Assembly (NCBI GenBank): GCA_963722555.1
Contig: CAVRNQ010000003.1
Coordinates: forward strand, 372,001-436,000
Direction: 5' to 3'
Source of the DNA: Bog-366 sp963722555
GTDB lineage: Bacteria; Acidobacteriota; Terriglobia; UBA7540
Length of the DNA stretch: 64,000 nt
Part shown: positions 62,604-64,000 of the stretch, one piece after another
Numbering within the stretch: position 1 is the first letter of the stretch
Layout of the letters: each line of letters starts with the position of its first letter
The notes under the pieces: generated by a model
Database searches by the model: none
What the model was told of the DNA's origin: nothing
The model's input: the letters and a program-made list of their open reading frames with translations, nothing else
Translations under genes and position numbers: made by a program

Positions 62604-62682
62604 GCGTTAACTTAACTGTATGAGCTGCCCGAAAGCCCGCCTAGGCGGACTTCCGAGGATGCCGAAGACCTTGGGTTAACGC
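62604..62682. repeat. Short stretch with inverted GCGTTAAC ends
   Basis: GCGTTAAC (62604-62611) is mirrored by GTTAACGC (62675-62682). Between them is the near-palindrome GCCCGCCTAGGCGGAC. It could be a terminator-like structure or a miniature element in the gap between two genes. Confidence 0.35.
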
Positions 62683-62719
62683 TTATGGGGCTTGCGTCCG
62701 CGCTTTCACGAACCACGCC

Positions 62720-63400
62720 CTACTTGAATCTGAAAACAATTCCTGCGCTGGGGACAATATTGTGGCTGGTCCCCGTGATGAAGCTGGGTTGGCCAGTCAC
62801 GTAGTCTTGGAGCTCCAGCCGCAGGGCGAAATGCCGTTGCAGGACGAGGTCGGCCCCGCCCCCGTAATTCCAGGCGAACTGGTAACCGTTGTCCGAGTTG
62901 AACGGCCAGGTTCCTGAAGGGGCCCCAAGAACAACCTGGGGTCCACTGAAACGGTTCGCTCCCAGGCCGGCAGTGGCAAACGGCTGGATAGGTGTCTTGG
63001 CCCAGAGATAGTGGACATAGTTGAAGGAAATAAGATCGACGCGATTGTAGGGTGATCCCACCGGCCCTGTCGCCTGCTGAACTGAGAACCGGTTGGGGGA
63101 GTAAGCATAGCTTGCTTCCAAGGCGTCACGCCGCGTGAACCGGAGGCGCGCACCGGCGATAAGACGCCCCGTCTTGGAGAACGAGCTGGTCACGGCGCCT
63201 GAGGGGCAGGGGGGACATCCTGAGGGGGTGCAGACCGTTGGACACGCGGTGGTGGGTATCAGGGCGCTGCCACCATTTAGGAAAGAGCCACCGCCTTCGG
63301 CAAAGATTTCGAAACGCGGAGGACGGTTCTGCGCGCGAGCGCAAGGGAAAACTGAGAGCAGAACCAAAATGATCGGCAGGATTAATCGGACGTTTCGCAT
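62720..63400 (-). CDS. Outer-membrane beta-barrel protein
   Basis: A 226-residue protein from ATG 63400 with a signal peptide (VRLILPIILVLLSVFPCARA). The rest is alternating beta-strand sequence rich in Gly, Tyr and Phe, such as RFEIFAEGGGSFLNGGSALI, ALEASYAYSPNRFSV, VDLISFNYVHYLWA and FALRLELQDYVTG, ending in Phe-Arg-Phe-Lys (VFRFK). This fits the OmpA/OMP_b-brl type 8-stranded barrel. A loop with four Cys (ACPTVCTPSGCPPC) is unusual. The function is unknown. Confidence 0.72.
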   Translation of the reverse strand: MRNVRLILPIILVLLSVFPCARAQNRPPRFEIFAEGGGSFLNGGSALIPTTACPTVCTPSGCPPCPSGAVTSSFSKTGRLIAGARLRFTRRDALEASYAYSPNRFSVQQATGPVGSPYNRVDLISFNYVHYLWAKTPIQPFATAGLGANRFSGPQVVLGAPSGTWPFNSDNGYQFAWNYGGGADLVLQRHFALRLELQDYVTGQPSFITGTSHNIVPSAGIVFRFK

Positions 63401-63543
63401 ACCGCGCCTTTCCGGCGCCGGAACCCTCGGCAGAGGTTAACACCGCTGGGGTGTCCAGTCGCCCAATCCAAGTGTGTGCATAGCGTGCCGGCTCTTGGGA
63501 TGTGGCCGGTATTCATGGGGTTGGCTGTCGCGCCGATTTTGGC

Positions 63544-64000
63544 TCAGCAGTTGTCGGCGTGCCCATTGCGGCTGAAGACGCGGCTCTTGACGTTATCCTT
63601 GAGCAGCGTCCAGAACGAGGCGTCGAGGTAAGAGCGAATGGAGACGTAGCACTCGCCGCATTGATTCGCGGGCACCCACTTTTCGAGGATTTCCTGGTGC
63701 GAAGTGTAGGTCTGGTCGAACATCGAGCAGGGGCGCAGGCCGCCCGTGGGCGTCACCACCATAAAGCGGCGGCCGGCCTGGCAGCCGGGAATGGTTCCGC
63801 GCAGGAAGAAGTCGTGAATGCCCGAAAGCGTCCAGGGAGAGTTGGCGATGCGGCCGTTCCGGGCCTTGAGCGCGAGCAGTTCATCCAGGGTGCGCCGCAG
63901 TTGGTCGAGATCATCAACCGAGCTGATGTAATGGTCCAGGCTGTGCGTGCGCAGCGGCGTGTAAGCGCTATAGGAAATGTTCACGCCCCACTGCTTGGCG
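63544..64000 (-). CDS. Radical SAM/SPASM domain protein, C-terminal fragment (partial at window edge)
   Basis: The frame is open to the window edge, and the visible part (152 residues) lacks the CxxxCxxC radical SAM motif, which must lie outside. The SPASM-type cysteines are present: IPGCQAGRRFMVVTPTGGLRPCSMF and NQCGECYVS, followed by a final Cys. The earlier part includes the helix DDLDQLRRTLDELLALKARNG. It likely modifies a peptide or other substrate; the partner is not in view. Confidence 0.72.
   Translation of the reverse strand, partial: AKQWGVNISYSAYTPLRTHSLDHYISSVDDLDQLRRTLDELLALKARNGRIANSPWTLSGIHDFFLRGTIPGCQAGRRFMVVTPTGGLRPCSMFDQTYTSHQEILEKWVPANQCGECYVSIRSYLDASFWTLLKDNVKSRVFSRNGHADNC

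Overview
The window looks like chromosome of a high-GC Gram-negative bacterium, most probably an acidobacterium. That placement is inference. It rests on a Wza-type outer-membrane exporter, a lipoprotein with choice-of-anchor-D repeats joined to a beta-propeller, a DUF6677-like membrane protein, and many dispersed repeats built on the word GTCATCCTGAGC. No rRNA or tRNA gene was seen.

Layout. 1-10.07 kb (+): a mixed housekeeping set with the end of an MFS-type transporter, a secreted GH38-like protein, an M24 peptidase, two small membrane proteins, an NfeD/flotillin pair, a small protein carrying both zinc motifs of beta-carbonic anhydrases, an MgtC/DUF4010 membrane protein and a secreted metallo-beta-lactamase-fold protein. 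10.4-11.9 kb: an IS1380-type transposase. 12.2-48.8 kb (+): a very large exopolysaccharide/O-antigen-like locus. It opens with a near-consensus promoter (TTGACA-16-TATACT) and a leader of about 340 nt, then gives a Wza-like exporter, a Wzz/BY-kinase, a TPR/jelly-roll protein and a first Wzy/WaaL-like protein. Next come the dTDP-rhamnose genes (rmlA-B-D-C), a geranylgeranyl-reductase-like flavoprotein, the initiating sugar-phosphate transferase, a WecG/TagA glycosyltransferase and a Wzx flippase. A second nucleotide-sugar block (RfbF, a UXS-like epimerase, Ugd, a second RmlC-like protein, an epimerase) follows, with three consecutive genes frameshifted. The locus ends with seven glycosyltransferases, a GMD-like dehydratase, two FkbM methyltransferases, a second Wzy/WaaL-like protein, a class I methyltransferase and an acyltransferase-3. 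This fits a Wzx/Wzy-dependent polysaccharide made on a polyprenyl carrier.

49.0-51.9 kb (+): a large surface lipoprotein. 52.0-59.2 kb (-): a signalling cluster (Rcp1-like receiver, receiver-GGDEF with a degenerate active site, CheB/CheR, a PAS protein, a PAS histidine kinase), split in the middle by 1.3 kb of repeats. 59.6-61.5 kb: a complete IS1380-family element nested with a 92-bp inverted-repeat element inside an older short repeat. 61.5-64 kb (-): a nitrilase-type hydrolase, an outer-membrane beta-barrel protein and the C-terminal half of a radical SAM/SPASM protein.

The most unusual structural theme is a family of six dispersed elements bounded internally by CAGGCTGCGGAAAAA and its complement. 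Several have outer ends that match the inverted repeats of the IS1380 element, which suggests non-autonomous elements moved by that transposase. Four of them sit at module boundaries of the polysaccharide locus and two interrupt the signalling cluster.
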